DNA from: Proteles cristata cristata
Lineage: Eukaryota > Chordata > Mammalia > Carnivora > Hyaenidae
Direction: 5' to 3'
Length of the DNA: 64,000 nt
Assembly (NCBI GenBank): GCA_017311185.1
Contig: JAESUZ010000468.1
Coordinates: 62,001-126,000, forward strand
Shown piece after piece: positions 22,678-34,639 of the stretch. Below the pieces are notes generated by a model that searched no databases, was not told the origin of the DNA, and saw only the letters and a list, made by a program, of their open reading frames with translations. Numbering within the stretch: position 1 is the first letter of the stretch; every line of letters starts with the position of its first letter. A program made the translations under genes and the position numbers.

Positions 22678-24620
22678 CTGACATCTTCATTTTAATTGTA
22701 GTTCTAAACTTCAGGATTTTTCATTTGGTTCTTTTATCCATTTTCTATTGTGTCATGACATTCTCTTCTCGATGAGTCATTGTTATCATACTTTCTTTTA
22801 ATTATTTAAAGATGGTGTCCCTTAGTTCTGTGAGCATGTTTATTGTGCTGCTTTGGGGTCTGTCTCATAAGTCCAGCATCTGGGCTTGCTATGGGGCCAA
22901 CCCGTAGTTTGAATGCCATGAGTCATTGTTCTCACTGAGTTTCCATAATTTCATTGACTACATGGTTCTCAATTTGTTCAATCTCTAGAGAACTGGCAAT
23001 TGCTTTCTATTCCCAGCTTTTTAAAAAAATTGTGTCTGAGTCACACTTCCTTGTTTACTTTCTTTAAATATACTTTTTTTTTTTTAATCTCTGCTCCTAT
23101 TTTTTTCTTTATTTTTTTTTATTGCTAAGCCTGGCTTCCTAGGGGTCAGGCTTGGCCAACACAGATTTGTGGTCAGCCACTGGCTGTCAGAGGTTGTGCC
23201 TGAGTCCCTGAACCAGTAAGATTTTTACTGTTTACTTTTGTCTCTGTGTGTGGCTTAGAGGCACATAGCAAGTTTACAGATTTGTCCTCTACCCCAGGGA
23301 CTTATAGCTCAGAAATTTCCTCTCCAGGACTTCAGAGACCACAATGCCGGCATGCGTGCACAGGCTTCTGAACTTCATAGACGGCTGTGATTTTAGTAGG
23401 GCTCTCTCTTATTCTTTTGCTCTGATCTTCCTATTAAACTCCTGGCCAACCTGTCTCCATTAGTGTCACACCTATTAGCCTTCACTGACTGCTAGCTAAT
23501 TGCTCTACTATTTACAGCAAGGCCCTCTGGCATGAATTTCTCCAGAGTCTGATCCACACAAGGTTGGGCCTGTTGGCTGGAGCATGATATTGCCAGTGTT
23601 TGAGTCCTGCCATGGCCTCCTCTGGGCAGAAACTTTGTGCCAGGAAGCAGAAGCTGTGGGGTGTGTGCATGGGAGGGGGCAGTTTGTGACCTTGTACCAC
23701 TGCCCAGCTGCCACCACTGCCTGCAATAGATCTTCCTCAGTGCAGAGCTAGGGATGAGGGGATGGCCGCTGTCCACTGGCTGCCCAATCCACTGAGAGCA
23801 GCTCTTCCGCCCTAGGAGTATGGGGATACAGGTGCTGCCACTCAGCTGCTGTGCCCAGAACTGCTCGTCTACAACAGGGATGTGAGGGATGGAGCACTGC
23901 ATTCCTCCTCAGCTTCCCCACTCGGATCCTCCTTGCAGCATGGAGAACTGTGGCATGGAGGAGCTGTCTGGCCCCTACCACCTTATCCGGGGAGGTTTTT
24001 TGTAGCACAGAGCTGTGGGGAATGGGATCTGCAATGTTCAGCCATTGTTTTATTTGACCCAGAATAGATCTTTCAACCCAGGCATCTGAGTCCCAAGTGG
24101 GACCTGCCACTTGGCTTCTGAGCCTGCCAGAATAACTCTTCCACGAAAGGGGGCTGGCTGCAGCCTGGGTGCAGCCAGCCCATAGCAAGAGTGCCATGCT
24201 ATCTCACTGTTCTCATCAAGTTTCCATAATTTTATTGAATGCATGGTTCCCCATTCGTTCAATCTCTAGAGACTTTGACAATTGTCTTTGCTAATTTTGA
24301 CAGGTTTAATAGATGTCTTTTCGTGGGAGGAGCTTCCTCAATCTCCTCCTGCTGTATTCTTGAAGTCTCGCCTCTGGCTATTCTCTTTTTGTGAAATGTC
24401 TGTTTATTTATTTCACACACATCTCTATTGGGCTGTTTATCTTTTCCTTATTGACTTGTAGCAGGCGATATGTGCATTCTGTAAGTGCACTTTGTTGGAA
24501 ATATGTGTTGCAAAATATTCTCCCATTTTGTGGGTTGCATTTTTAATATTTTAATGGTTCTCTTGACTAGAAGTTCTAAATTTTAAGGTTGTCAGGTCAG
24601 TAATGCTTTCTTTGATGGTG

Positions 24621-24818
24621 TTTTTTTAAGTTTATTTATTTATTTTGATAGAGAGTATGAGCAGGGGAGGGGCAGAGAGAGAGGGAGAAAGAATCCCAAG
24701 CAGGTTCCACACTGTCAGCACAGAGCCCAGTGTGGGGCTCTAACTCATGAACGTGAGATCATGACCTGAGCCGAAATCAAGAGTAGTTGCTTAACCAACT
24801 GAGCCACACTTGTGCCCC
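24621..24818 (-). mobile_element. felid tRNA-Lys SINE, minus strand
   Basis: SINE flanked by an 11-bp perfect target-site duplication TCTTTGATGGT at 24609 to 24619 and 24819 to 24829. Confidence 0.92.
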
Positions 24819-25593
24819 TCTTTGATGGTATTTTATAGTTACTACTCTGTTTCAGAAATCTTTGTCATCCCAAAGGTCACAAAGATATTCTCTTGTGTTT
24901 TCTTCTAAAAGTTCTTTTATCTCCCATATTTGGATCTGCAACCCATCTGGAATTGACTTTTGCTTAGACAACCATGTTCTTTATTGTCTTATATGTATAT
25001 CCAATTGACCTTTTTTTAATTGAAAATGCCATCCCTCCCTCACCACACTACAATATCACCTTTATCCCAAGTCAGACTACATTTGTGTAAGCCTGTTTCT
25101 GGATTCCCTCTCCTGTTCCACTGGGAAGTTTATTTAACTTTGCCCAAGTACTCCGCTGTCTTCTTTACTATAGCTTCATAAAAGGTTTTACTATCAAGTA
25201 GTTTAAGTCCTGTGGCTTACACTTCTTTAAGATTGCCTTGGTTATTCTTGGCCCCTTTTGTATATTCATGGGAAGTTTGGAATTAGTTTGTCAATTTCCA
25301 CAGGAAAATAAACAGCTGAGAGTTTTATATTGGGATTGTATTTAACTTATAAATCAACTTGAGGATAATTGACATTATTAATATATTGATTCTTCCAATC
25401 CATGAATATGGTATGTCCCTTTATTTACTTATATCTTTTATTTTTGTTCTCTTAAAAATGTTTTATACTTGTTAGTACAAAAGCCCTGCATGTTTTTAGA
25501 TTACTTTTAGATATTTGATGTCCTTAATACTATTGTAAATAGTATCATCTTAAATTTAGTTTTCTATTTATTGCTGGTTATAGAAATACAATT

Positions 25594-25811
25594 CTTTTTT
25601 TTTTTTTAATGTTTTATTTACTTCTAGGAGAGAGAGAGACAGCGTGAGCAGGGGAGGGTCAGAGAGAGAGGGAGTCACAGACTCAAACAGGCTCCAGGCT
25701 CTGAGCTGGCAGTCAGCACAGAGCCCGACGCGGGGCTCGAACCCACGAACCGTGAGATCATGACCTAAGCGAAAGTCAGACGCTTAACCGACTAAGCCAC
25801 CCAGGCGCCCC
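25594..25811 (-). mobile_element. felid tRNA-Lys SINE, minus strand
   Basis: Full-length SINE with a duplication AAATACAATT at 25584 to 25593 and 25814 to 25823. The head and CT block are close to the form seen in the other young copies. Confidence 0.93.
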
Positions 25812-26063
25812 ATAAATACAATTATTTCTTAATGCTCACCTGATATCTAAAAATCTTCTCCCTTTCTTCATTTTTTTAAAGTTATTTATTAGTCTATTTC
25901 TTTCCCTCAGATGAAAAGGGTTCTTTGTTATACTTTTCAGTTCATGGTACATTATTTTCATCGACCCCTCTCTTACACGGTTTCTTAGTTTGCTTATCCC
26001 TTTTATCTCATTTCCTCCCACCCTCCCACTGACCACCATTTTCATGTGTTTTGTGTCTATCTT

Positions 26064-26235
26064 CCTTTTTATGTTTATTTATTTTTGAGAGAGAAAGATA
26101 GAGAGTCAGAAAGAGAGGGAGAAAGAGGATCCAAAGTGGGCTCTGTGCTGAGAGCAGGGAGCCAATGTGGGGCTCAAACTTACAAACTGTGAGATCAAGT
26201 CAGACACCCAATCGACTGAGCCACCCAGGTGCCCA
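26064..26235 (-). mobile_element. felid tRNA-Lys SINE, minus strand, internally shortened
   Basis: The duplication TTGTGTCTATCTT is perfect at 26051 to 26063 and 26236 to 26248. The body lacks part of the region between the head boxes, so the copy is shorter than its neighbours. Confidence 0.92.
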
Positions 26236-26363
26236 TTGTGTCTATCTTTCTGCTTGCTTTCTGGTTACTAGTGGGTCTGGGAATATTTTCATACTCTTTT
26301 GGACTCCAGAGTTTTCCTCTTGGCAAAGTTACTGTTCATGTTCCTTGTCCCTCTCTCTCTCTC

Positions 26364-26584
26364 TTTTTTTTTTTTAATATTTTTATTTATTTCTAGGAGA
26401 GAGAGAGAGACAGCGTGAACAGGGGAGGGTCGGAGAGAGAGACACACACAGACTGTGAAACAGGCTCCAGGCTCTGAGCTGGCAGCCAGCACAGAGTCCT
26501 ACGCGGGGCTCGAACCCACGAACCGCGAGATCATGACCCAAGCGAAAGTCGGACGCTTAACCAACTAAGCCACCCAGGCACCCC
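26364..26584 (-). mobile_element. felid tRNA-Lys SINE, minus strand
   Basis: Full-length SINE with a perfect 14-bp duplication TCCTTGTCCCTCTC at 26342 to 26355 and 26587 to 26600. Confidence 0.94.
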
Positions 26585-26998
26585 AATCCTTGTCCCTCTC
26601 TTGGTGTTGCTGTTTAACTTGTTGATTTTTAGGATTCCCGCATTTTTCTCCTTGTCTTTATCTCAAAACATGATACCAGAACTGAAAACATGAGTCTTTC
26701 TGGCTTATTCCCACTCATTGGCTAATGGAAACTGAAATGGAGACCATGGGTACAGTCACATTTTCCTGCATGCAAATAACATATGGTAGTGCTATTGCTT
26801 CTTAGCCATACAGCTGGCCTAATACTCAGCCTGGGACAGGGCTTCCTGGGAATGACAATAATAACACAGAAGTAGTAGTAGTGATGGTATTAGTGCTTTT
26901 CTGTAAGTGCCACTGTCACTAATATGAATTGGGTAACTGGTGTTGTGATGTTGACATGTACTCAATTTATAAGCTGTATTTAAAAATCTAGTAATGTT

Positions 26999-27209
26999 CC
27001 TGGTGCCTGAGTGGCTCAGTCGGTTAAGCGTCCAACTCTTGATCTCAACTCAGGTCACGGTCTTGCAGTTCATGAGTTCGAGCCCTGCACTGGGTTCTGT
27101 GCTGATGGCGCAGAGTCTGCTTGGGATCCTCTGTCTCCCTCTCTCTGCCCCTCCCCCACTTGCACTGTCTCTTTCTCTCTCAAAATAAATAAAATGTTAA
27201 AGTTAAAAA
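26999..27209 (+). mobile_element. felid tRNA-Lys SINE, plus strand
   Basis: Head 'tggtgcctgagtggctcag', then the B-box-like 'gagttcgagccc', the CT block and an A-rich tail. Flanks ATCTAGTAATGTT and ATCGAACAATGCT look like a decayed duplication. Confidence 0.92.
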
Positions 27210-27224
27210 AATCGAACAATGCTC

Positions 27225-28440
27225 ATTATCATGTTAAGCTTTCTGCAATAAAGGCAACATGGACCTTGTCATGGTGCTCTGGTCCTGTGTTATGTAAATC
27301 ACACACATGGGCATGTGTGTCCAGAATTCATGTGTCTTGGAGTAAGAATGTAAACCCAACACACAGATGCATGAGAGCAAGTGCAGACCGTGTGTCTGAG
27401 GACACTGGGGGTGATCTCTGCGGGGCTCACTGTCCGCGTCCATATCCCGTGTCATTTGCCTTATTACACTGGGGTGTGGCTTTCTCCTCCAGGGTCTCAC
27501 CCTGTATATCTACTTCAAGTGCCTCTGAGTCTCATTTCCCAGTTAGAGCTTAAGGCTTATGATGCAAACACTCCCAGCCTTTCATCCCTATCGCAAACGA
27601 GTGAGGGGGGGCTCCTGTGTTCCAGGCACAGTCACAAGGCCTGATGGGCAGGCTCGGTGGGGAGCACCGAGCGTGCCAGGGACATCACACCACATTGAAG
27701 GACTGGTTCGGAAGCCTTTCATAAGTGCCAGTTCTGAGAGCAGAGTTGAGGGGAAATGCAGGATGATTGTGAACATGAGAAAGTTCCACCAAGTCACATT
27801 TATTTTTATGTCTGATGTACCTGACATCAAATAAACAGTTACTTTAAAAATCGGGTGCCTCGCAGCACGGTGACATAGCCAACCTTTAAAAAAAATGAAT
27901 GATTTATTTAAAAGGTTGGATGTGTCAACGGGTGTCTAAATCAGCAAGTGAAAAATCAGACACCCCAGCAGCTGGGGCGGCCAGGGGAGAGCAGAGGAGT
28001 GAAAATGGTGCAGATCGAACAAGGGTATTTTTCCCCTAAGAAATTAGAGAACGGTGTGTAAATGTGACATTACACAGCTGAAACTGAAATCACTGGACTG
28101 TATGTACTCTGCATTATCCCGGACAATACTTGTGTAAGCCTGATTATGGTAACACTTCTTGTTTTGGTTGTGATCGGGTTTTTTTTTTTTTTTTTTTTAA
28201 CCTGTTAATGGGTTTTACAACTGTGCCCAGTCTTGTTTTGCCGTCAGAAGTCTTGGGGCGCTAAGAGCCCAACCAACACACATGTGTGTTCTTTTCCTTC
28301 CTTGCCTCAAGATGCCTGCAGAATATCTAATTACAGTGAAATTGGGTAAAGAAATGAGCAGACCTTGAAGGTCCCCTAATGAACGGTTCTGTCTGTGTGC
28401 GCCCCATCTTCTCAGCTCCAACCTGCGCCCCAGGAGGGGA
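27225..28440. other. unique noncoding DNA with poly-T run
   Basis: No gene or assignable repeat. A T20 run sits at 28179 to 28198. Overlapping frames on both strands carry no recognisable domain. Confidence 0.5.
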
Positions 28441-28444
28441 GTGT

Positions 28445-28635
28445 TCTAGAACCGTGGGGAGAGCACTGGCCTCGGGGCTGAGGAGGCTGGGGCCGCGTCC
28501 TCGGATGCCCGCTTTTAGCTGTGTTCCCTGGAGCAATCCCCTGAGTCTTTCTGGGCCTCCTCTTGTTCAGGGGTAAAATAAGAGGTTGGATGCTAGATAC
28601 TCTTAAAGGTCCAGCCTGTCTCTAACATCCAGTTA
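28445..28635 (+). repeat. MIR-type ancient SINE fragment
   Basis: A block with 'ttagctgtgttccctggagc', 'cctgagtctttctgggcctc', then 'ggtaaaataagaggttgg' and 'ctcttaaaggtccagcctg' follows the core and 3' part of MIR. It is strongly diverged. Confidence 0.5.
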
Positions 28636-28639
28636 CACG

Positions 28640-31600
28640 GGGTCTCTAATGCCTTTAGCTGCAGGACCCGTGCCCGATGTGCCTTTCGCCAGCAGCACCG
28701 TGTACAGGGCACTCGGGGAAAGATTGTTGGATTGAACTGAACTGAGGGAGGAGTCCAAGGTGAGCCGAGGGTCGGGCTGGAAGGGAAGCGTCGATTCCAT
28801 AATAAACACGTGCGGCCACGGGGGAGAGCTGGGTTGGGGTGCGCATGACTGGTCTCACGCACTTGAGTGCGGGATTCTGATCCCCCCAGGGGAAGGTGGG
28901 CAGGAAGCTTGGATAAGGGCTGAGAGAAGAGCCCAGGATGGGAACCAAGCATGTAAAGGAGATGACGGGGGCTTCGGTGTGGAGAACCCAGGGGAACCCG
29001 ACCCTGGAGGGCAGCTCACGGGCGGGAGGGGGGCAGGGGGAAGGGAGAGCCAGAGAGACGTGTGGCTGCCTGGGCTCGCAGACCCCTCATCACCTTCCTG
29101 CTGGGCCGGCCAAGCCCTGACACATGGACGCCCCTCATGCTGGCCAGGCCCAGCTCACACAGGCTGCAAGAGAAGGTTCTGGCCTTCCTGGGGGTCAGCT
29201 CCCATTCTGGAAGGCTCCACAGAGGTGACTTCAGCACAGACCTGGAAGCCAAGCCACCACATCCGAGGCCCGGCGGGCGGGGAGGGGGAGACCAAGCATG
29301 GTAGGCAGGGCTCTGGGGCCTTCCAGGCGGGAAGCACCCACCACCCACCACCCACGGCGCAGCCTGAGGCCTGGCCTGACGCAGAGCCGACTTGGGAGTT
29401 TGGACCTGGTGAAGCCAGGCCAGGGAACCTCCCTGTGACAGCCTCCCCACCAGCCCTTCTTATCTCGGGGCAGGGGTGCTGCCTCCATTCTCCCTCCCCC
29501 ACGGGGTCTCCTGCCTGCTGTTAGAATCCCGCCTCCTTATGACATGTTTCTGGACTGACATAAGAGAACACACCTGGAGATACTCTGAAACTGAAAGCAG
29601 CATTTCCGTGCAGGCTGCCGTCACATTCCAGGCGCGGGCCGTGGCCGCGAGGTGCAGCCCGGCCGTTAGAGCGGACGGCGAACCACTGCAGGAGCGTGTC
29701 TGTCAGCAGCGGGGTTCGTGCGGTGGTTCCTGTCATTCACTCATTGGTTGGGTGCCGCTTGCTGTCCCGGCGGGGGGTAAGGTGACCCCGGCCGCCCCCT
29801 CCCAGCCCTGAGCGCTGGGCAGGCCTGGCGGCACACACGAGCCCCAGGGAGCCTCTGAGACTCAGCAGAGCAGCCGTCGGGGCCTCGAAGGGCCCGGAGG
29901 TTCACGCCTGGCCTCCGGACTCACACTCACTCTGTGTTTCAAGAAAGAAAACCCACAACTGCAACCACAAAATGAAAAACGAATAGAAGGCCTTTCAGAC
30001 GCTGTCAGAGTGGCAGGAAGGAGCCCGTATTGTGCCCCCGGGGGACCCAGTGCTCTGGGGCGAGGTGGGTGCCCTTACAGACAGGAGGGGTCCGGTGGGC
30101 CTGCTTCGCTCCTGAGCTCACAGAGCCCCATCCTGCTGCCGACAAGCCCCCTGAGCTGGGAGCTCTGCCCCTGCTGGCCTCTGGGGGTGGGGGGCTTGCT
30201 GCACTGGCAGCTCTGTCCCCGAGGGTCACCATTGCACGGCCCGTGGGTCCTGTGGGGGCGGGTCTTCCCGACTTTGCTCTGGGTCTGCCCTTCCACCTTG
30301 GGAGCCTCTGGCCTGGCTCTCCTGTGTCCCTCAAGTTTTCTAGCTGCTCGGGGTTACCTCCTCCGGGGGCCCCAGCCAGCCCCCCGCCCGTGACCCCGGG
30401 TCCCCGGCCACCAGCAGCGTCTGCGCTCCTGGGCCGTGTGTGCCAGCTGTCCCTGCGGCCACAGGACCCGGCGCCCTCGGGGCTCCGCCTGCAGCGGTAG
30501 CATGATCCCGAGGGACGGGGGCTGCTCGTGTCCTGTGCTGTCATCCAGCACCTCGCCTCCGGACCCCCTCACGGGAAGACGGGGCAGGACGAAGGGGGCG
30601 CCCCCTCACCATGCCTCATAAGAGAACCCCTGGGAGACGTCCCCTCACGGCCCCTTGGTCCCCGCGCGCACCTGCTCCCGGGCCAGTCGCTGGTGGATCT
30701 GGACCGACTGTAACCACTCCCGGGGCTGGGGGACAAGCCCGCGTCCCCTGTGGTCTCGCCCGCTGGAGGAAGGGGGGCGCAAGTACCAAGTCGATTTGCT
30801 CCGAGGTCTGTGCGTGACCCCTGGACACAACTGAGGCTCCTTAGTAGGAAAATGGGGGTCGGCAAGGAGCAATGAGCCCCCCACGGCGGGGCAGGAGCCG
30901 CTGGGACGGTTCCTCCCCTCCCCCGTCCTGTGCTGTCTTTGCCCTGCGGTGACTCCTTTGCTGTCCCCTGCGGGCCTCCAGCCACTTTCCAGGCCACATC
31001 GCAGTGTGGGGTTGGCCCGACACCAGGGACCACGGGCTCCGCGCCTCTCAGAAGTCGAACCTGCCACAGGAGGGACGCCCGCACCGCCCGGGGCGGGCAG
31101 CTGGTTCTGGTGCATCGGTCCCTGGACTGCACCTCATCCGCCCGGCGGAGAGCCCCCTCCCTCACTGCCCACTGCCTCCCTCACTGCCCGATGCCCGCGT
31201 GGCCTGCTGCGCAGGGCTCTTCCTTGCCTTCCGGCCGAGCCCCTTGGAAACACGGCCGGGTCCCTGGCTCGCTCTCTGGAGCGCAGGAGATATTCTCCGA
31301 TGCACCTACCACTATGTGTATTTATGTTGTTGTAGACACGTCACCACCCACCTCTCCTTCTCCCAGAGAACCCGAGACGCTGGCAGGGCCTTTTCCGCCT
31401 CCATCAAGGGCCTGGAATCTTCCCTGCCTTCTCTTTGGCTCCAGTGCCGTCTGCTGCCGTGGATGGGAACACGTTCCTGGGCCCCGGCCGGCTTCGCTGT
31501 GCCCCGGCGGTGAAGACTACTTGTACTTGGTGACGCCTAATGCTATTAGAGGTACAAGATGTCTTGTTTATCCTCTGCTCTTGGAAAAGATCTCGGGGCC

Positions 31601-33055
31601 GGACACTGCCCTGCAGCAAGGAGGGGCTCTGCCACCTCTGTGCTGCTCACGATTCTGTTTCCTGGGGAACTTAGCACAGCTAGAGAGGCAGGGGGAGCCC
31701 TCCTTCCCCCTGGGAAGACTTTGCACCATGTTGAAAGAACGTAGATTCGAGTCTGCAGCAGGGCCCTGGGGAGCTGGTGTTTCCACGTGAACTGTGACGC
31801 CTCCACTTAGTCCCAGGAGTCTGGGGACCGGCTTTGCGTCCAAGGTGACACTGGCCCCCAGAGCTGGCCCCACCAGCTGGGCCTGCCTGCCCGTCCAGGT
31901 GCCTGTACCCAGGACACAGTACTGGCCGGGGTAGGGGGGCGGCCGTTCAGAGCACAGGCTCATCCCACCCCTGCCAGCCTCTCCCCTTCCGCCCTGAGTG
32001 GGATTCAGAGGAGACCCGGCGGACGCAATGCACACATGTCTGAAATATTGTTTCTCCTCCCCGGCCCAGTGTTGAATCTTTTTGGCTAATGGAGTCACTG
32101 GTTTCTGTTCGGGGAGGCAGGGGGGACGTTGGGGGCTGGCTCTAAATTATGTGCGGGGCTTGTGGCCCGTCCCGGTGACAGGAGCGCTTCTGATTTATCC
32201 CCTGCAGCTGGAGACTGACCTTTCCCCTTTCACTCCTGCTCTTCTCCCTTTGGACCTCTGAAGCATCAGACGTCTTTTCCATCCTGAACTGAGTGCCAGG
32301 AGGCAGGCCTCAGGCCTGTGTGTTCTGGAAGCTTCTTTCTTGCCTGTGATATTGGAGAATCCTGTTATCCCAAAGCCATCTGCCTCTCAGGAGCTCTTGG
32401 GATGGCTTCGTCTTCCATATTTCAATCTGGAGGATGTTGGAGAATGACGCTCCAACCCATCGTCAGTGTTCCTGGAAATAAAAACCGAGGGACAGGTCGG
32501 CAGATGGCGATGGGCCCCATTCGGCTGGAGCGAAGTGGGTGTGCGGGCGTGGATTTACGGCCGTTAGAGGGACGTGCGCCGTGTTCTCTCTGCTCCCTCC
32601 CTTTATGACTCGCGGCTCTTGGGTGAGCTGGGTCAGGCTCTGCTAGTCTCCGTGTGGCATGCCCCTTCCCAGGCAGCCCTATAAACAGCAGAAACTCCAC
32701 ACCACAGCGTCCACACTGGCCCCAGACAGCAACAGAATGAGGCGGGGGGAGGGGGGGGGATGGCCTTAGCCGGTGGCCGCTCAGGGCGGCAGAGGTGCCC
32801 CGTGCAGGCTGTGAGTGGGTCTCTGTGCTTGGGTCCCAGCCCTGCCCAGCCGCCCTCCCGCAGCCAGTTCTCACAAGGGTGCTGGCAGGTACCCCCTTTC
32901 CCCCGCTCCGGGCTGGGCTCTCTGGCTTCTCCTCTGTTGGACCCTCTTTTCTGGGGACGCTAAGGGTTTTTAAGGACGAGGACAGTTTCCCTTCCCGCCC
33001 AGAAGGCTGCGGGCAGCTGCTCGTAGGGACCCAGCCACCCACTGTGCCAGTCCTC
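28640..33055. other. GC-rich unique DNA, no gene supported
   Basis: High GC with several long overlapping open frames on both strands (up to 286 codons at 30930 to 31790). They are proline-, glycine- and arginine-rich, lack domains and conflict with one another, as expected when stop codons are rare. CpG density rises locally at 30380 to 30720 and 31010 to 31270. A GC-rich untranslated exon cannot be excluded. Confidence 0.5.
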
Positions 33056-33059
33056 GCCC

Positions 33060-33490
33060 AAATTTACCAGAGCCAAACGGATTAGGAACGAAGTCATTAT
33101 AATAAAAATAATAAATATGCCGGGTGAAAAATGGATTATTAATTCAAGCTGTGCCCTCCGTCCCAATAATAAATGACCCGGCATTAGGGAAAGCTGGCCG
33201 CTAAATTAAAACGAATGTGGGAAGGTGCCCCCCAGTGCGGGAGCCCTCGGCCGGCCCGTCCCCTCCCTCCCCGAGCCCCAGCCGCTCCCGGTGACAGATC
33301 CTCAAGCCCAAACTGACAGCTCCTCAAACCTGCCGAAGAAAGCCAGCATTAATTAAGTCATTGCTGGACTGTAATTTCCTTGAGAAGTAAAAAATTCTCA
33401 CACAAGAAAAGGTTACAGAGACCTTTTCTGTGTCAAAATTACCATGCCGCATGAATATTAACGCTCTTAATGAAGACAACCTTTTTTTCA
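33060..33490. promoter_or_regulatory. candidate conserved noncoding element (AT-rich, homeodomain-type motifs)
   Basis: An AT-rich island in GC-rich surroundings with no repeat signature. It has AATAATAAAT twice as a direct repeat (33107 to 33116, 33165 to 33174), each beside one arm of an inverted pair ATGCCGGGT (33117 to 33125) and ACCCGGCAT (33176 to 33184). It also has TTAATTAA at 33349 to 33356 and an octamer-like ATGAATATTAA at about 33453. This resembles a developmental enhancer. Conservation is not visible from one genome. Confidence 0.4.
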
Positions 33491-34105
33491 TCAAGAAGGT
33501 TCTGGAGCAGGTGCCAAACCTGAAGTCTCACTCTGTGGGCTTCCCAGTCTCAGGAAGAGGCGGCACAATGCCGTTTTCCCGTTAGAGCCAACATTCCCCC
33601 CACGGTCACACCTGCCGTGTGTGACCCCTGCGTGCGTGCCCGTGAGGACGGGAGCTCAGCTCCGACCCCAACCCGCGCTGTGGGGGACGCAGGCCCCGAT
33701 CGATCTCTGGAGGACCCAGTGGGCATCGCTGGTCCCCACAGCCTGCAGGCGGCCTGGGTGGAGCAGGGTCTGGATGGGGCACCAGAGCGTTTCCGGATTT
33801 TCCTGTTCGAGGTGCAGCCTTGAGTGATTTCTCAGTGTGACTAGGTTTGGTTTTCCTCCTGGAAACTGCGATGTCCCCTCCCCTTGCCCCAAGCCCTTTG
33901 CATTGGGGGAGGTGTTAGGGGTGCTGTGGAGGTTGTCAGTGGAGCGTTTTAGCGCCTGTAATAAGCGTCCCCAAATGTCAACGTGATTATTAATAATAAT
34001 CCCATGAAATATCTTGGCTCTGCTGTTTTGGTCCTCGGCTATTGTCACCCCATTCCTTTGGCCCTTCTCATGAACGTGCTGAAAACAAAGATGTGGGCAC
34101 CAGTG

Positions 34106-34353
34106 CGGTGTGGAGGGGTCTCTGGTGGAGGGGTCTCTGCATGGAGGGGTCTCTGTGTGGAGGGGTCTTGGCATGGAGGGGTCTCTGGTGGAGGGGTCTC
34201 TGGTGGGAGGGTCTTGGCATGGAGGGGTCTCGGCATGGAGGGGTCTCTGGTGGAGGGGTCTCTGGTGGGGGGTCTCTGGTGGGAAGTCTCTGGTGGAGGG
34301 GTCTCTGCGTGGAGGGGTCTCTGGTGGAGGGGCCTAGGCATGGAGGGGTCTTG
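34106..34353. repeat. GC-rich minisatellite, about 15 to 17 bp unit
   Basis: About 15 or more imperfect copies of a unit close to TGGAGGGGTCTCTGG, varying in the last bases (GTG, GCA, TGTG). It is G-rich on the plus strand with repeated GGAGGGG blocks. Frames remain open on both strands across it (for example 33983 to 34414 plus), an effect of the repeat composition. Confidence 0.92.
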
Positions 34354-34639
34354 TCGCGGGTGGGAGGCCCCTGCCCAGGAAGCAGTGACTTGTGGAAGGG
34401 AACTTAGTAGCTGACCGGTTGCGCAGAAGTTGTTGATTCCGCATCAGGAGTGCACAGCGTGACAGCTGCCTTCAGGACACGTTGTGTGAGCCTCCGGCAG
34501 CTTCCAGAAACATCTCCGGACTGAGATGGCAAATGTGGCAGCCCGGGGGGGCAGTGAGGGCCTGCGAGGTATCTGCCGTCCGGGTCTCTCCCTCCCCTGA
34601 GCCCTGGGACAGATCATCTCTGCAATCACATTTCTCTTC

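Larger units (their letters stand above)
11590..24290 (-). mobile_element. old L1M LINE-1, minus strand, split by later insertions
   Basis: Reading left to right this is an antisense L1: 3' UTR (about 11590 to 12000), ORF2 C-terminal region (12000 to 12540), a deletion, the RT and EN regions (12640 to 14480), EN/inter-ORF sequence (to about 15330), then after the young L1 an ORF1 region (21590 to 22960) and a 5' region (23050 to 24290). The ORF2 remnant is best seen at 13845 to 14289 on the minus strand, where EN-like 'TQLDLTDICTH' and 'RIDHMLGH' survive between frameshifts. It is non-functional. It hosts a full-length young L1 and two SINEs. The 5' boundary is approximate. Confidence 0.75.
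24290..25870 (-). mobile_element. second old L1M fragment, minus strand
   Basis: After the 5' end of the first old L1M the plus strand returns to antisense ORF2 3' sequence ('atattctcccattttgtggg', 'tttgtcatcccaaaggtcac', 'ttccaatccatgaatatggt'). This is therefore a separate 5'-truncated L1M or a rearranged copy. No frame survives. Two SINEs interrupt it. Confidence 0.65.

Noticed and set aside
28760..29524. 254-codon plus-strand frame
   Set aside because: Gly/Pro/Trp-rich compositional frame with no domain and with competing frames in the opposite strand.
30930..31790. 286-codon plus-strand frame as a gene
   Set aside because: GC-rich, low in stops, overlapped by other frames on both strands, no recognisable domain.
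34106..34353. Minisatellite at 34.1 kb as a CRISPR-like array
   Set aside because: Units are directly abutting without spacers, and the genome is a mammal's.
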